Program-made: the position numbers and the translations under genes
Shown: piece by piece, positions 33,502-44,697 of the stretch
Position numbering within the stretch: position 1 is the stretch's first letter
Layout: every line of letters begins with the position of its first letter
Assembly: GCA_903772945.1 (NCBI GenBank)
Contig: CAICTM010000143.1
Coordinates: 1-64,000, forward strand
Source of the DNA: Seminavis robusta
Taxonomy: Eukaryota; Bacillariophyta; Bacillariophyceae; Naviculales; Naviculaceae
Direction: 5' to 3'
Length of the DNA stretch: 64,000 bases
The notes under the pieces: model-generated
What the model was told of the DNA's origin: nothing
The model's database searches: none
What the model saw: the letters and a program-made list of their open reading frames with translations, nothing else

Positions 33502-34960
33502 ATGTCAGTCAATGAGAAGGAACTTTTGGAATGTCTTCGATTGTTGGTGATTGAATCGACGCGCAATGATGAAGAGGACGATGGCGGGGAAGACGGCGGT
33601 GCCATTGAAGTTGCCATGACGGACGAGTCTCGTCGAGACGATTTGATTCACGATGTGGAACTCAAGTTGACGCAATTTTTGGAAGTGCAGTTTCGTATGG
33701 ACGATCAGAGCGAGTTCAACGCAACAGGCTACAGCCCTGAGGACAAGATTGTCCTTCCCATTCACCAACCACATGCGTATCCGTGTCCCGACACACACAA
33801 GACGTTGCCGTCTCCTCCCTCTCAGTGGCCTCAGCGGTACGTAACGTAGCTTTGTTGGATAGACAGGACCATTTAGAAACAGTTGGAGCAGCCACTCTCA
33901 TTTATCCTTTTTCTCTTTTTTGTATAGCCCGGTCATGATCCGCCCCACCCCGGGAACATCGACCAAAATTCGTGGCATTCGATTGGCATCGGACCGCGAT
34001 TATCGTCATTTTGCCGGATTTTGTGCGGGATGCATTTTACCCGTCAATACGGGACGCGAAGCAGCGGGACAATCGCTCGTGGTGGATTTTGAATCCAATC
34101 ATTTTGTGGGCACGTTCTTGTTGCGCATCAAGGGCGTGCCTCCGGCGGACAAGAATGCTACTCAAGCCAAGAAGTCTAAGAGTTATTTTGACAATCGCAA
34201 ACGGAAATTCCAGGGCATTGTAAAAGGCAAATTCAAAACGGCATTGCCCATGAGCGAATGTGTCACGGGACAAACGTTTGGACGACAAGCGGGTAAGTTA
34301 CCGGCCAAATGGGTGGTTTCGACCTTTATCAAATTCGTCTCGACACTGGCCCCGCAACTGGAGACGACACTGGAAGGTGACAATCCACGGTTCTTGGTCC
34401 CACTGGCAGCCACGGCACAAACCGTAGCGACCAAACCGCACAAAGCGGCCGTTACACAGCAAGAAGAAGACGTCCAGCAGGCACTCAATGATCATCTCTT
34501 CAACTATTCGGTCTACTTGGGAGCCACGGAAGATATCGAACACGATCATCAGGAACCACCCTCCAGTGATGAGACGAGTATTCTACAGGAATTACCCAAA
34601 GCTACCACGAGTAGTGGAGGATCCATTACAGCCCGCATGAAGGCGCGCAAAAAAGCCTTCAACAGTATTGCCGCCAAACAAGCCAAAGAACCGTGCTTTT
34701 CCCTCGACAAGGAGTACACGTTTGAATTCTACCAACATTTACTCATCTTTGACGAACCAGAATTCACATTGGACATGGGACGACCCATTGGCAAGGTACC
34801 ATTGTCGCCCATTACGGATGGACAACCCATCAAGTTTCTGTCCGCACACAAGGATCCCGTCTCCGGATTGTTGGACTCGCTCTGGAGTTTTGATGTCTGG
34901 CACGAATCCATGTACCCGTTGGCACAAAAAGCGGCCGATCGTGCGGCTGCGAAACGGTAA
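33502..34960 (+). CDS. DUF1769 family protein
   Basis: Two exons, 33502-33836 and 33928-34960, with a 91-bp GT-AG intron in phase 2; total 455 residues. The first exon is acidic and ends in a Pro-rich stretch. The second begins a conserved region with FESNHFVGTFLLRIKG, YFDNRKRKFQGIVKGKFK and LTGQTFGRQ-like blocks, and later CFSLDKEYTFEFYQHLLIFD with a Pro/Gly-rich close. These match the eukaryotic DUF1769 family as I recall it; its function is unknown. A variable Gln/Thr-rich insert of about 100 residues separates the two conserved parts. A second possible donor lies 4 bp downstream; the chosen one keeps the frame. Confidence 0.8.
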
Positions 34961-35175
34961 CTAACAACGTTGGTGCATTGGTGCATGGTCGACACAAGAC
35001 GAGGACGACTTTTTTTGTCCAGACAACCAAAATTGAACCAACTTCCCTACTATGGACCACACCAACTAAAATAGAGGGACTACAGTATGGCAGGGCTTTT
35101 GCACAGTTCAAACATCAAGTCTTAGCTAGAGCGGGTTGTCGGTTGATCGATCTCGTTATTGTGTTACCCCTACGG
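34961..35175. other. Convergent spacer
   Basis: A 215-bp gap between the stop codons of the DUF1769 gene and the first twin receptor. No feature seen. Confidence 0.5.
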
Positions 35176-38100
35176 TCAACCATTTTTCTGTATTGGTGCC
35201 ATGGTTTCGTCCGGGATCTGTTGCTCATCATCACTTTGGGCAGGAGCATGACTTTGGGCAGGTTTTTCAATGCTTCCATCATCAAGAGCAGCTTCTGGTT
35301 CCGCATGGCCTGATTCTGGGTTGGCCGGAAACACAACTTCCAGTCCTTGCTCGTCTTCACCAGCCACTGACTCAGCTATGGCTTCCATGTGTGGTGCTGG
35401 TGCTGTCTGCTCCCTGTGTGCCATGTAGTCCTCCATCACAGAATTTGAATCTCTTTGGGAAGCCAGAGCAACCGAAGGGTCAACACTTCGCATGCGTTGC
35501 CTGGTAACGGTAGGGGCGGCAGCATCACCGTTGGCATTGTTGTCATCTTCCTGGGTGCTGTTCAGATTAAAAGGCAAGGCAAAATAGACAACTGACAGGA
35601 ACTGAGATGCAATTGTCCGCGGCTGGGGTTGCTGCTGTTGTTGTTGCTGCTGTTGCCGTTGCTGTCGGTGCCGCCGTGCTCTCTTCTTCATTCGCTCATC
35701 ATAGTAATGTAGTATTTTTGGGCGGGCGTACACCAATGCATTCAGCGCACCTTGGAGAGGGGCTAGGAATGCAATCAACAGTGACACATAAAGAGGACCA
35801 TCTTCTTCAATGGAAGCAAGGTAGACACCGAACATGGTTGGCCATGTGACATAGAATGCTCCCACATAAAACAAGGCCTGCCAGAACACTGCTTGTTGCA
35901 TTTTGCTGGATTTTCCAATTCCAAATGACCATTTTCTGGAAGCTCCCGCGCGCGCCCTGACGCTGTTGTAAACGAGTATCATGCATGTCGTGATCGACAC
36001 AATTGCAATTGACAGTGGAACCACCACATACACGAGACTTGGCCACAGCTTCCCTTCTGTTTTCGAGTGAGGTTTCAGATGACAAACATAGACAATCAGG
36101 TCATACTCTGGGATAGCAGCAAATGCAAGTGTAAACCCCACAAGAAGAGGAACCCCATGCAGAAACAGGAGAATCTTCTGTAACTGAAACTCCTTCCACC
36201 CACATGCAATTACCAAGTAATAGTAGAAAGCAAGAGACATGGCATAGAAGATGCTTGTAAATCCCAGCTGGATAAAGACTGCATTGGCAGAATCGTCCAA
36301 CAATGCATGAGTATGTGCTTGTCACGAAGCAAATGGCTTTTCTTAAAAGCAACTTACATCCTTGGGCTGTGCAGGTTGCATCATTTCTTCACAGGCAAAA
36401 AGAAGCAGGTTAGCAGGAGGTATTTATGTTTCAGCAAAACCATCTGACTGTTGAGTGCACTGTGGTGTACTTACCCAATTGCACCCTCTATACGATTATC
36501 ATTGATAGGGGCCGTCGCAAATGCCCATGATATGGCTGTGAGCAATCCAGAAGGCCACAGGGTTAGTTTTCCAGCAAAGCTGCAGTCAGATCTAGAAGGA
36601 TGCATCACAATGTGCATACCTGTCATCAAATCAAAGCTGCTCATTCCAGCAAGTAATTGGTGATACACAGTCTTTCGAGCTCGCGGATCCGACAAGCTGT
36701 CATACAACACATAGATTGCACCACACAGGGAGACGCAAGCTGCAATTCTGGAGACCCAGATGAGGGCTCTCTTTTCTGCTGTTGTCTCAGCACCCAGGTA
36801 TTTGATGGAGTATGGATCAGTGGGAGGTTCTGGGCAGATTTGCTCTGGACAATGTTTTGCAAGCAGTATCTTCTGCAAGCATCCCCAATATGCATAGTTG
36901 TCAGCTTCAGCAAAGTCCTTCCAACGAAGAACAACTGAATTGTATCTTTTGCAGTAATTGGCTGTGTCCTTTGCAGTCACCAGCCCATAGACAACAGGAC
37001 TGAGGGAAGGGTCCTCCATGAGATCAGACAGGAACTCATCAGGAACAACAATTTCATCTCTCAATCGACAGTAGTTTTCGCTAGATTGGCACAGAGATAC
37101 GGCATCTTCACCAAGGTCGTGGGGTGCACACCAAAAACATGAAGAAAATGCTCGTCTTGCACCCTCACAAAAAGTGGACCCATTCTTAATTGCATACTTG
37201 GATGTTTCCCAGTTTGTAGTGTAGTTGTCATCAGTGTCATGTTCAAATACACTCTGTACCATGTCTCTACATAGCTTTGGATCCAAATCATGTTGTTGGA
37301 AAGGGCTTGAGAAACTTGAGGGAGAAACTTCGCATGATATCGGGTCATCCTCACCAAAGCATAGATCATCCAACTTGCACCAAACACAGTGTGGATATGC
37401 AAGCCTTGCCTCATCACAAAAAGCAGATTGTCCGGTGATGGCATTTAGAAATGTCAGGTGCTCGGATATATTGAGAATATTGTTGATATTCCATCCTGAG
37501 AACACCGAATTTTGAATGTCCTCGCATACATCGTTGACAGTTTTGTTGTGTTCTGGTTCTCCTGCGGTGATGATTGAAGAGAAATTCCTCATTGAGGCAT
37601 TTGGTTGATTTTGGATGGACAGCAATAATTCGTTGGTCTCATCTTCATCGTACTCCGCATCACAAGTCGGTGGATGTTCCTCTGTGAAACATCCACCCTG
37701 GCATCTCCACGGGCAAAGGTGTGATGACAGGAAGACTCTCCAGCAGAAAACTACAGACAGAGGCGACCACGTCATGCCTACGTCAAGCAAATTAGCATGC
37801 CCTGGTTCATAGAGGTGGGTCAACATGGCTTCACAGGTGTCATCGATATCAGCTTCGCTTCGAAAGAAGTCTGGATTATCAGAATCGCCTGCCACAATTT
37901 CGTCGCGAGTTTTCTGGAAGTATAAGCCACATTGACGGGCAAAAGTCGCATCCTCGCAGAATGACTGATAAGATAATACGCCCATTGCGTCGCCTACACA
38001 AAAATTGCAATGCTTGTAGGCTCTCTGAATCAGTCCACAATGGGGATCTCTGGCTGTAACATTGTTGAGATACTTCTCGTGTTTTGTCCGGTCGATGTAG

Positions 38101-38369
38101 ATCTCCCTGCTTTTGAATACATTCAACGCCAAGTGAAGGCATCCTTCCTCAGCTTCTGTCATGTTCCCTGCAATCAACCATTCTGGAACAGATCCACTGC
38201 CTGTGCTAAGACTGACACATTCAAAGGCTTGTGGGTTATCATCAAAGCACCCATATTTGACTCGTTGGCTATTTGCAAATTGGATACAAACTTGACCGAA
38301 AAGGGCCAGTAAAACTGCCAGCTGTCGTTGTTGGAAGATTCTTGCTTGCATGAGGCGAAGGGAGCTCAT
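35176..38369 (-). CDS. Seven-helix receptor with Cys-rich ectodomain, twin A
   Basis: Four exons: 38369-36620, 36535-36475, 36386-36358 (a 29-nt microexon) and 36278-35176; introns of 84, 88 and 79 bp; total 980 residues. The start ATG is at 38369; a longer frame upstream has no ATG. A signal peptide (hydrophobic run LAVLLALFGQVCI) leads an ectodomain of about 500 residues with more than 30 Cys in repeated patterns such as FCDEARLAYPHCVWC. Helix 1 begins near 540 and seven helices run to about 800; the exon joins restore the stretch NDATCTAQGFFIQLG. This type is usually flagged as a family 2 (secretin/cAMP-like) G-protein-coupled receptor in diatoms. The tail has a poly-Gln tract and Ser/Glu-rich segments. 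It is paralogous to the gene at 49238-52448. Confidence 0.87.
36536..36619 (-). other. Stop-free 84-nt intron 1 of twin receptor A
   Basis: A GTATGC-CACAG intron whose length is a multiple of three and which has no stop in frame, so retention would insert 28 residues between helix 1 and helix 2. The paralogue has an intron of identical length, also open (50982-51065). Confidence 0.7.
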
Positions 38370-39634
38370 GGCTGAAAAAGGACCCCAAAGATACCCCCGG
38401 TCCAAAACCAAATTACGCCCGTTCAGCGATCGGTTGATCCGTCGAGCCAAAAGCTGCTCCGATTTCAAAACCCCCAACGATTTGTAATGCCCTCCAGCCT
38501 GCCTGTTTCCCGCCAATCGAAGGAGAGTCGATATTGAGTTGAGTTTTCAAAAAAGTCTCCCTTTCAAAATTCTAGTATAGCTGCTAAAGCCTTCAATTCA
38601 CGTTGTACATCTCGCTTCTTTCAAAGGATTCTGAAGGGCTGACTGCACTCAACTGAAAGAGTACGGCGGGTTCAAGGACTTGTAGAAGGTGTTCGTGCAG
38701 GTATTTATAGTTTTCTTTGAGTTGGACTGAGTTCCAAATTGGTAGCGTACTTTTTGCAGTCTCTGGTGGCTGTTGGGGGGGGGTACAACGAATGATGCTT
38801 GGAGTATAATACAGGCTAGCTTGAGTACAGAAGAAGCTTTGGTTCCTCTATTGATAATAACTTGCTCTGCTGATTGCTGATCCTGACTTGCGACTTCCAG
38901 TCCTTCTTTCGCAAGCATTTTGCATTTTGGAACGTCTGGGAAAGCTGAAATAGACCTAAAAAAGTGAGTCATTGTAATTAGTCTATTGATAACTATTATA
39001 TTGCGAAAATGACTTCCCTCAAGATTGAATTTTCCGGATGTCCCAGCTCCACACTGCCAGCTACCGGTACGGTGGGCTGGTTGGTTCGGAAAAGTCGTCC
39101 GGGCGGACCGGGCCATTGAGAGGTTGGCGCCTACCAAAACAACAAATTGAAGGGATTCGGCTGTTAAATCCAAGGCTCTAATTTAAAAGCAGTGTGATTT
39201 AAGTCGGAGAATGCAATTTAAGTCGACGCTCTGAAATTACATAGCGACACTGAAATTGCACTAAGCCCCGTGTTAATAAGCGTGATAAGTGCTGAAATTA
39301 CATAGCGCGACTGAAATTGCACTCTCTAAGTGACATTTCAGCTTGATATTGAGATTTAAGCTCACGAGAATTCAAAAGACTAAATCCGAGAGTTGTTAAA
39401 CAAACAATTTGCTCTTTCGGTGAACGCCGTTCGCCTCCGCCACAGCTCGCCACCCGGCCCAGAAGCCTCTCTCAAAAAGCCACGCAATACAAAGCGCAGA
39501 TCTCGAGGGATCATGCAAAGATTAGTGTCCCACTGTACCGGTACCGTACGAGTACAACCGGAAGCGCTATAGGCACAAAAAGATTCCCTCGAGCTGAGAG
39601 TACAAGCTTTATCAATCACTATCTATCAAGCCCC
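38370..39634. other. Intergenic with a short direct repeat
   Basis: No supported gene. A 31-bp segment with CTGAAATTACATAGCG followed by CTGAAATTGCACT occurs at about 39231-39262 and again at 39292-39323. An ACCGGTACCGTACG word lies near 39537. Confidence 0.6.
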
Positions 39635-41840
39635 CTATAATGCTTCGTTGTCCCTCCTGGATTGTTCCACCCCATTGACAGTCTCCTCGGCCTGCAAACT
39701 CTGTTCCTTGAGTGCCATCTTTTCCGCCTTGGTCTTATAGTTGCCACCGTCAGTATGCCCCGTAAAGAAATACCCCGAATGATCATCCAATAGGTAACAA
39801 CCAAACCGCGAGTGCCCTTCTCGCAGCCCCAGCTTTTCCAACGTGCGTGTCAACACTGGACTGAGCTTGTCTTCCACAAATCCACCCTTTTTGACCATTT
39901 TGTAGATTGGATCAAAGACAAAGTCTCGATAATGCGCCGTTTCGGCAATATGTACGTTGTCATACCAGAACAGAGTCTAGTAGTGGTTGGCAAAAGACAA
40001 AAGACAGAGCCCATGCATAGAGGAGAGAAAGGGTGAGACTGGTTTGTTTCCGGGGATCTTTTTCCTGATTCGACAGATGCATATCGAAACATACCGGTGT
40101 CAGGGTCAACTGATGCTTGCCGGGTTCCAGTTCGTGGGCGTGTTCTTGTAACCACGCATGTTGTCCCTGATACGTTTTGCTCATGAGATAGTTTTTTCGG
40201 AGTCCCTGATAACTTTCTCGTACTTTGGGTGTATTGTACGTAATGTTTTCAGTCGAATGACTGTCCGGACCGTACAAGGAAGCATCCAAACACAGTTGTG
40301 GCAATCGAAGAATCATATCGTCAAAGTCGGCATGATACGTCTTGCCATATTTGCCAATAAAGTAGTCCTTGTACATCAAGTTACTCCTCATACTCATGGT
40401 CACGTATTTGATGTGACGATGATGCCACATGGCCCGCATCGTTTCGATAATGGGAGTGGGACGCATAATGGTCCGATCGTGTTGAATGACGCACACGTAA
40501 GGTGTTGTAATGCACTCGCGCAATGTATGACCCAGAGCAAATCCGTATCCGTGTCGTGTGGGCAATTCTTCAATGTCGGTATTCCAAAAGGGTGAATCGG
40601 GTCCGGCCGTGGTACAGAGATGACGCAGTGCCTGTTTGTATTGTTGGTATCGGTCGGTCTGTTCGACGTTGCAAATCCCATTGCGCATGGCTTGTTTGGG
40701 ATTGGTGTGTTTGCGACTGACGACTTCTTCCCCATTGTCTTGGGTGCGCACTCCATCACAGACAATCACCTTGCGACAGTGGTAGGCAAACTCCGTACCT
40801 CCCTGGCTGAAACAGGCAAATGTTTTTTCAATCACGTCCGTCGATGGATTGGAGGGAATAGGAGAGGTGGTGACAATAATGGTGAGAATATCTTGTAATG
40901 GAGGCATGGGACTGTCGATTGGTGGTTGTACTCCTCCCATGTATCCAAAGGCATCGTAATCAATGCCATCCGAAGAGTCTTTTCGAGACATGGATGGCAT
41001 GTTATTAGCAAAAGATGATGATTCGGAAGTAGTATTGTCGTCGGGCAATGTGTACAATTTGAGAATGATAAAAGTAGTAGTAGTGTCTTGATTCTTGTTG
41101 TTGTCTGCTGGAGGTGGAATGGCCGAAACTCGTGATCTCCAATTCCAGAGGCAGTCGTCTTGCTTGACGAGTAACGTGTTGGCATCCAGTCGTACATCGG
41201 TCCAATGCTGTGTGGATTCCAAGTCAAAGCAGGTCGGATGTCGTCGTTTGGGTTTGTTCAAATGTTGGACCGCGGATCCTCCGAGTGGAATTTGAGCTAC
41301 AAAACAAGAAGTGGATTCTGGTTGGACAAGTGTCTCAAAACTAGTCAAGACGGAATTGTAGCCATTGGATCCGTACTGAGTGACTTTGAGAGTATGTAGA
41401 CTGTTGTGTTCTTCCACGCATACGTGCTGTGGAAAGTGTCCCGTGGATTGGCCAACTCGGTCAATGAGCAACTGTAGATTGTGTGGAATAGGAGTACTAC
41501 TAGTAGTAGTGCTGCCGCAATCATTGTCTTTCGTTTCTTCTTTTGGTACCATAAAGCGTTTGACCTTACGTCGCTGTTCAAAGCCTTCCCAACTAAACTC
41601 ATAGCATTGAATCTCTCGGTACAAATTGGAAGCTTCTTCTTGGGACAGAAAATCTTTGCAGACCGTCAAACCACTGGGGAGTGGTACTTGGTCATTGGAG
41701 ACATCCATCATCTGAAAATCTTCCTGACCATCCTCACTAGGGTCACCAGGATTGGCTCCGGTAAGTTTGGGCACTTGGAGTGTCTTCCATTGAAAATCGT
41801 CGTCTTTGGCCCAGAACTTTTTGCTGCCCGAAGGAGCCAT
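39635..41840 (-). CDS. AlkB-like (degenerate) domain fused to a glycosyltransferase-like domain
   Basis: Two exons, 41840-40095 and 39976-39635, with a 118-bp GT-AG intron, phase 0; total 695 residues. The N-terminal third resembles AlkB-type Fe(II)/2-oxoglutarate dioxygenases: CKDFLSQEEASNLYREIQC as the domain opening, VTQYGSNGYNSVLTSFETL where AlkB has its ligand loop, and LLVKQDDCLWNWRSRVS at the closing strand. The HxD pair and distal His expected at these places are not visible. From about residue 315 a GT-A-like domain begins (LTIIVTTSPIPS, CRKVIVCDGV, then PYVCVIQHDR as a DxD-like site) and runs into exon 2 (FWYDNVHIAETAHYRDFVF). The substrate is unknown. The AlkB call is moderate, the transferase call moderate. 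Confidence 0.65.
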
Positions 41841-42020
41841 CCTTGAATGAACCCAGACAAGAAACCAGAGAGAAACAGAACCCTGTACTCCTCTTCCAAC
41901 AGTAAGTGCACTTGGCCCACTGTTGGCTTCCTCAATTGCACTGACGATCTACCGAACCTGGGCCTGTGAAAGCTCCGACGCAATACTTCCGCTGCACCAA
42001 ACCCTTTGCCCCCCGTAATG

Positions 42021-42142
42021 GTCCTCAATTTCTTGCCCCTGATCCCACAGAACCTAGTCCTGAATTTCGACTGTTCTTTGCTTAATTAAGCCTGGCCCCG
42101 GCTGGCTTCCGTAGATAATTTCCCTACTCTAAAACCCCCCTT
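42021..42142 (-). repeat. Dispersed ~130-bp repeat, copy 3
   Basis: Minus-strand member. Read in reverse it has GGGGGGTTTTAGAGTAGGGA at the start, GGAAGCCAGCC and GGGCCAGGCTTAA in the middle, TTCAGGACTAGGTTC, and ends at AAATTGAGGAC. Confidence 0.8.
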
Positions 42143-42330
42143 ATATAAGAAAAATGAGTGGCCATGGCGAATGTCTGCGAAGATTTATTCGATCATTCGA
42201 TTCGATTCGATTCGATTGATTCGAACTTGTCAAAACAGGAAGTTGGTAAAGAACAAGCAGCCGGGGGCTGATGCCCTCAACTGTCAAAAAGAGATTTGAT
42301 TGGATTCCCCAATCGAATCCTTAACATCTT

Positions 42331-42613
42331 TGGTCAAATCCTTTACCGTGTTCAACTGGACACACTAGCAAGTCTCCATAGCCAGCCAGTAAGGGTCCAA
42401 AGTACTGTGTCCAACAGAACACACAATATCAATCCCTATCCTTAACAAGGAAAATGTCCCTTATGTCTTTGGCAAAACTTACACCGTGTTTATCTGGACA
42501 CACTAGTGAGTCTGCATAGCCAACCAGAACTGGTACCCATATGTTGAAACTACTGTGTCCAGCTGAACACACAATATTAATCCCTATCCTTAACGAGGAA
42601 AGTGTCCCCTATG
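42331..42613. repeat. Two tandem palindromic units of about 140 bp
   Basis: Unit 1 (42331-42467) and unit 2 (42468-42613) share CAATAT, AATCCCTATCCTTAACAAGG and many other words. Each has near-perfect inverted repeats of about 17 bp: 42348-42365 with 42407-42424, and 42486-42503 with 42555-42572. The arms are of the form GTGTTCAACTGGACAC. The inner spans (77 and 87 bp) look like miniature terminal-inverted-repeat elements or stem-loop units. Confidence 0.75.
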
Positions 42614-42778
42614 TGACCAAAACAGCTGCAACAAACAAACACACACACACACACACATACAGCGATAAAAGTGTGAAAGACCCTCAGTCCCTTGAGGGAA
42701 ATCCGATCGAAGACGATCCATCGAATTGATCTTCAATCCATGCATTCGAGTTTGATCATGCAGTTTTTGGATATGACA

Positions 42779-42906
42779 AGGGGGTTCAGAGTACGGTACG
42801 GTACGGTAGGGGAGTAACCTATGGAAGCTAGAGAGGGCCGGGCTTCTAAAGGCAAAGAAGAGGAAAAGTTTGGGACTGAGTTCCGGGGGATCAGGGGAGA
42901 TACTAT
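42779..42906 (+). repeat. Dispersed ~130-bp repeat, copy 4
   Basis: Plus-strand member: GGGGGTTCAGAGTA, an inserted CGGTACGGTAC word, CTATGGAAGCTAGAGAGGGC, GGGCTTCTAAAGGCAAAGAA, then GGGACTGAGTTCC and GGGGGATCAGGGGAGA. Confidence 0.8.
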
Positions 42907-43004
42907 TCGACATGCATGTACCAGGTACCAGGTACCGGTACCGTACATATATCCTCAGGCGATTCAATTCTCCCGGCAACTGACCAGCCCAGTCAGAATA
43001 ATAT

Positions 43005-43035
43005 AAGGGGGTTTAGAGCAGGATAGTTATATACA
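43005..43035 (+). repeat. Fragment of the dispersed repeat
   Basis: Only the 5' end of the family (AAGGGGGTTTAGAGCAGGAT) is kept, about 100 bp after copy 4. Confidence 0.5.
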
Positions 43036-43249
43036 TGTAGCTAGTTATATACGAAAGCCGTTAGGGGGGCAGGTGTTGGTGTTGTGGTGGTTGCATACTT
43101 CGTGTGGTTGTTGGTGTTGGTCGCATACTTCGTTTCTACCACACGAAGAGAGAGAGTTCGAGTTCGAGTTCGAGAGAGAAGGAAGATATACTGGTATTCA
43201 ACGCTGCACAATGTTCTTCTCTCATGGCTGACATGGATCCATTCAATCC

Positions 43250-44284
43250 TTAATAGTCATTCAAGTCCATGAGGCTCTCCTGTCGAGCAGGAATGATGGG
43301 GGCCGAGGCGGCGCTCTTTTGCCTGGTAAACTGTGGGAGTGGTGGCAGGATGCTAACACTTCGAAGTGGCACGGAAGGTTTGTGGAGGCTGTATCCCGAG
43401 TTAGCCGGCGTGGAGAGAGCTTCGGCAAAGTCCATGAGACTCTCCTTGCGGGTGGGAAGAGGTGGAGGCATGGTGTCAGTGGAATGCTCTGAGTTATCGA
43501 GCCCTTCCGTGGTCGAAGTGGGCCAACTGTCATTGAGAGGACACTTGCACGGAGGAGCATCCCGGGAGGAGAGAATGCTAAAGTCCATGAGAGAACCTCT
43601 GCGATTCTTCCTTGGCTGGATCTTGCTGATGAGAGGCTTCTGGTGGCGGCGTGGAGGGTGTGCACATAACTGAGATCCACTCTTCCAGCGAAAGTTGGAG
43701 TTGGCGGAGGATGAGCTTGAGGAAGTTAAGGAAGAGGTCCTGTTGTTGAACACTTGTTTCAAAGCTGCTGTGATGGCCTTGCCTTGTCGGGGACTGCCCA
43801 AGCCGCCCAAATGGAAGCACGGATTGCTGAATTGGCGTGTGGGTGCGTTGGCTGGTGCATCCACCAACTTGTAGAGACGAGGATCGCTGCATTTGCGGCA
43901 GGGAAGACTGGCGGCATTGTCGCTTTGTCGATGGGGAGCATGGTTCATGTTGACCAGACGAGGGTTGCTGGGTTTGCGGAAAGGTACGGACGTCATGCCA
44001 GCGCTGCTGATGGCCTCCATAGTATTGGTCCATCGCGATTTGCTGGTTCCTTTGAAGTTGTACTTGACATTCGACTTTCTGCGACGATAGACCTGCATAC
44101 CAGCAGCTAATCTATCCTGGGAAGGCTTTCGCCTTGGAGGAGGGTCCCTGGAGCTGAAGGAGGAACGGGAATCACAAGAAGAGTCCATGGACAAGACAGA
44201 CACATCCAAAGAGCCATTGGAGGAGGAAACAGGAAGCGCAATCTCCTCTCCCAGTTGAACAGGAGACTTCATGTTCTGAGACAT
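43250..44284 (-). CDS. Ser-rich protein with repeated SLMDF and RKPSNPRL motifs, unknown function
   Basis: A 344-residue single-exon protein from ATG at 44284. No known domain. Two short motifs recur. FRKPSNPRLVN, CRKCSDPRLYK and TRQFSNPCFHL are spaced evenly in the first half; RRGSLMDFS, RKESLMDFAE and RQESLMDLND lie in the second half, the last at the very C-terminus. All six have a basic residue two or three positions before a Ser, a site type for PKA/CaMK-like kinases or 14-3-3 proteins. It is otherwise Ser/Pro-rich and probably disordered. A signalling adaptor or phosphoprotein is plausible but unproven. Confidence 0.7.
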   Translation of the reverse strand: MSQNMKSPVQLGEEIALPVSSSNGSLDVSVLSMDSSCDSRSSFSSRDPPPRRKPSQDRLAAGMQVYRRRKSNVKYNFKGTSKSRWTNTMEAISSAGMTSVPFRKPSNPRLVNMNHAPHRQSDNAASLPCRKCSDPRLYKLVDAPANAPTRQFSNPCFHLGGLGSPRQGKAITAALKQVFNNRTSSLTSSSSSSANSNFRWKSGSQLCAHPPRRHQKPLISKIQPRKNRRGSLMDFSILSSRDAPPCKCPLNDSWPTSTTEGLDNSEHSTDTMPPPLPTRKESLMDFAEALSTPANSGYSLHKPSVPLRSVSILPPLPQFTRQKSAASAPIIPARQESLMDLNDY

Positions 44285-44671
44285 GATACAAACTTGTTAT
44301 AAGCTTGTGTATTCCAGTGTGAGTGTTGGGGTATTGCGTCAAGGATGGATGAGTAGAGTAAGAATTGATCAGGGGATTGACTATGCACATGAGAGGTGAG
44401 AGTTGTGAATGCCTTTGGTGCCCAGCAAAGGTGACATCACTTGATCATTGTCTCGAGCCATGGGCAATGGCTTCAAGAACTTAGAGAAAAAGAGCAAGAC
44501 GAGCTTCCATACTGCCTTTCCGAACACTGGCTGGGATGCCATGTGCATTAATAGTGTCATGGCGTTAGTTGTTGCAGTTCCCTTCATGGCTGTTGATGCG
44601 AAGCTAAAAACAGATTGCTCTCAAAAACTTTCTTCGCCTACGAATGCTTGCTATTGCCCAATCACGCACTG

Positions 44672-44697
44672 GACTACTCTAAAACCCCCGTTATTCG
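44672..44697 (-). repeat. Fragment of the dispersed repeat
   Basis: Reads as AACGGGGGTTTTAGAGTAG on the minus strand, which is the 5' end of the dispersed family; the rest is absent. Confidence 0.45.

Larger units (their letters stand above)
41841..43249. other. Repeat-rich intergenic region
   Basis: No supported gene. It holds two opposed copies of the dispersed ~130-bp repeat (42021-42142 minus, 42779-42906 plus), a fragment of a third (43005-43035), a GATTC microsatellite (about 42190-42225), two tandem palindromic units (42331-42613), a CA tract (42634-42660), and a GAGTTC/GAGAGA stretch near 43145-43180. Confidence 0.75.

Noticed and set aside
38370-38516. N-terminal extension of twin receptor A
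   Set aside because: It opens with TTG, has no ATG, and would bury the signal peptide; the twin gene also begins just before its signal peptide.
38649-39173. Minus-strand open frame of 174 codons
   Set aside because: No ATG at the start, no domain, low-complexity composition and no likeness to neighbours.
42021-42906. One composite transposon bounded by the opposed dispersed repeats
   Set aside because: The interior has no coding capacity, and the family occurs singly elsewhere in both orientations, so the pairing is probably chance.
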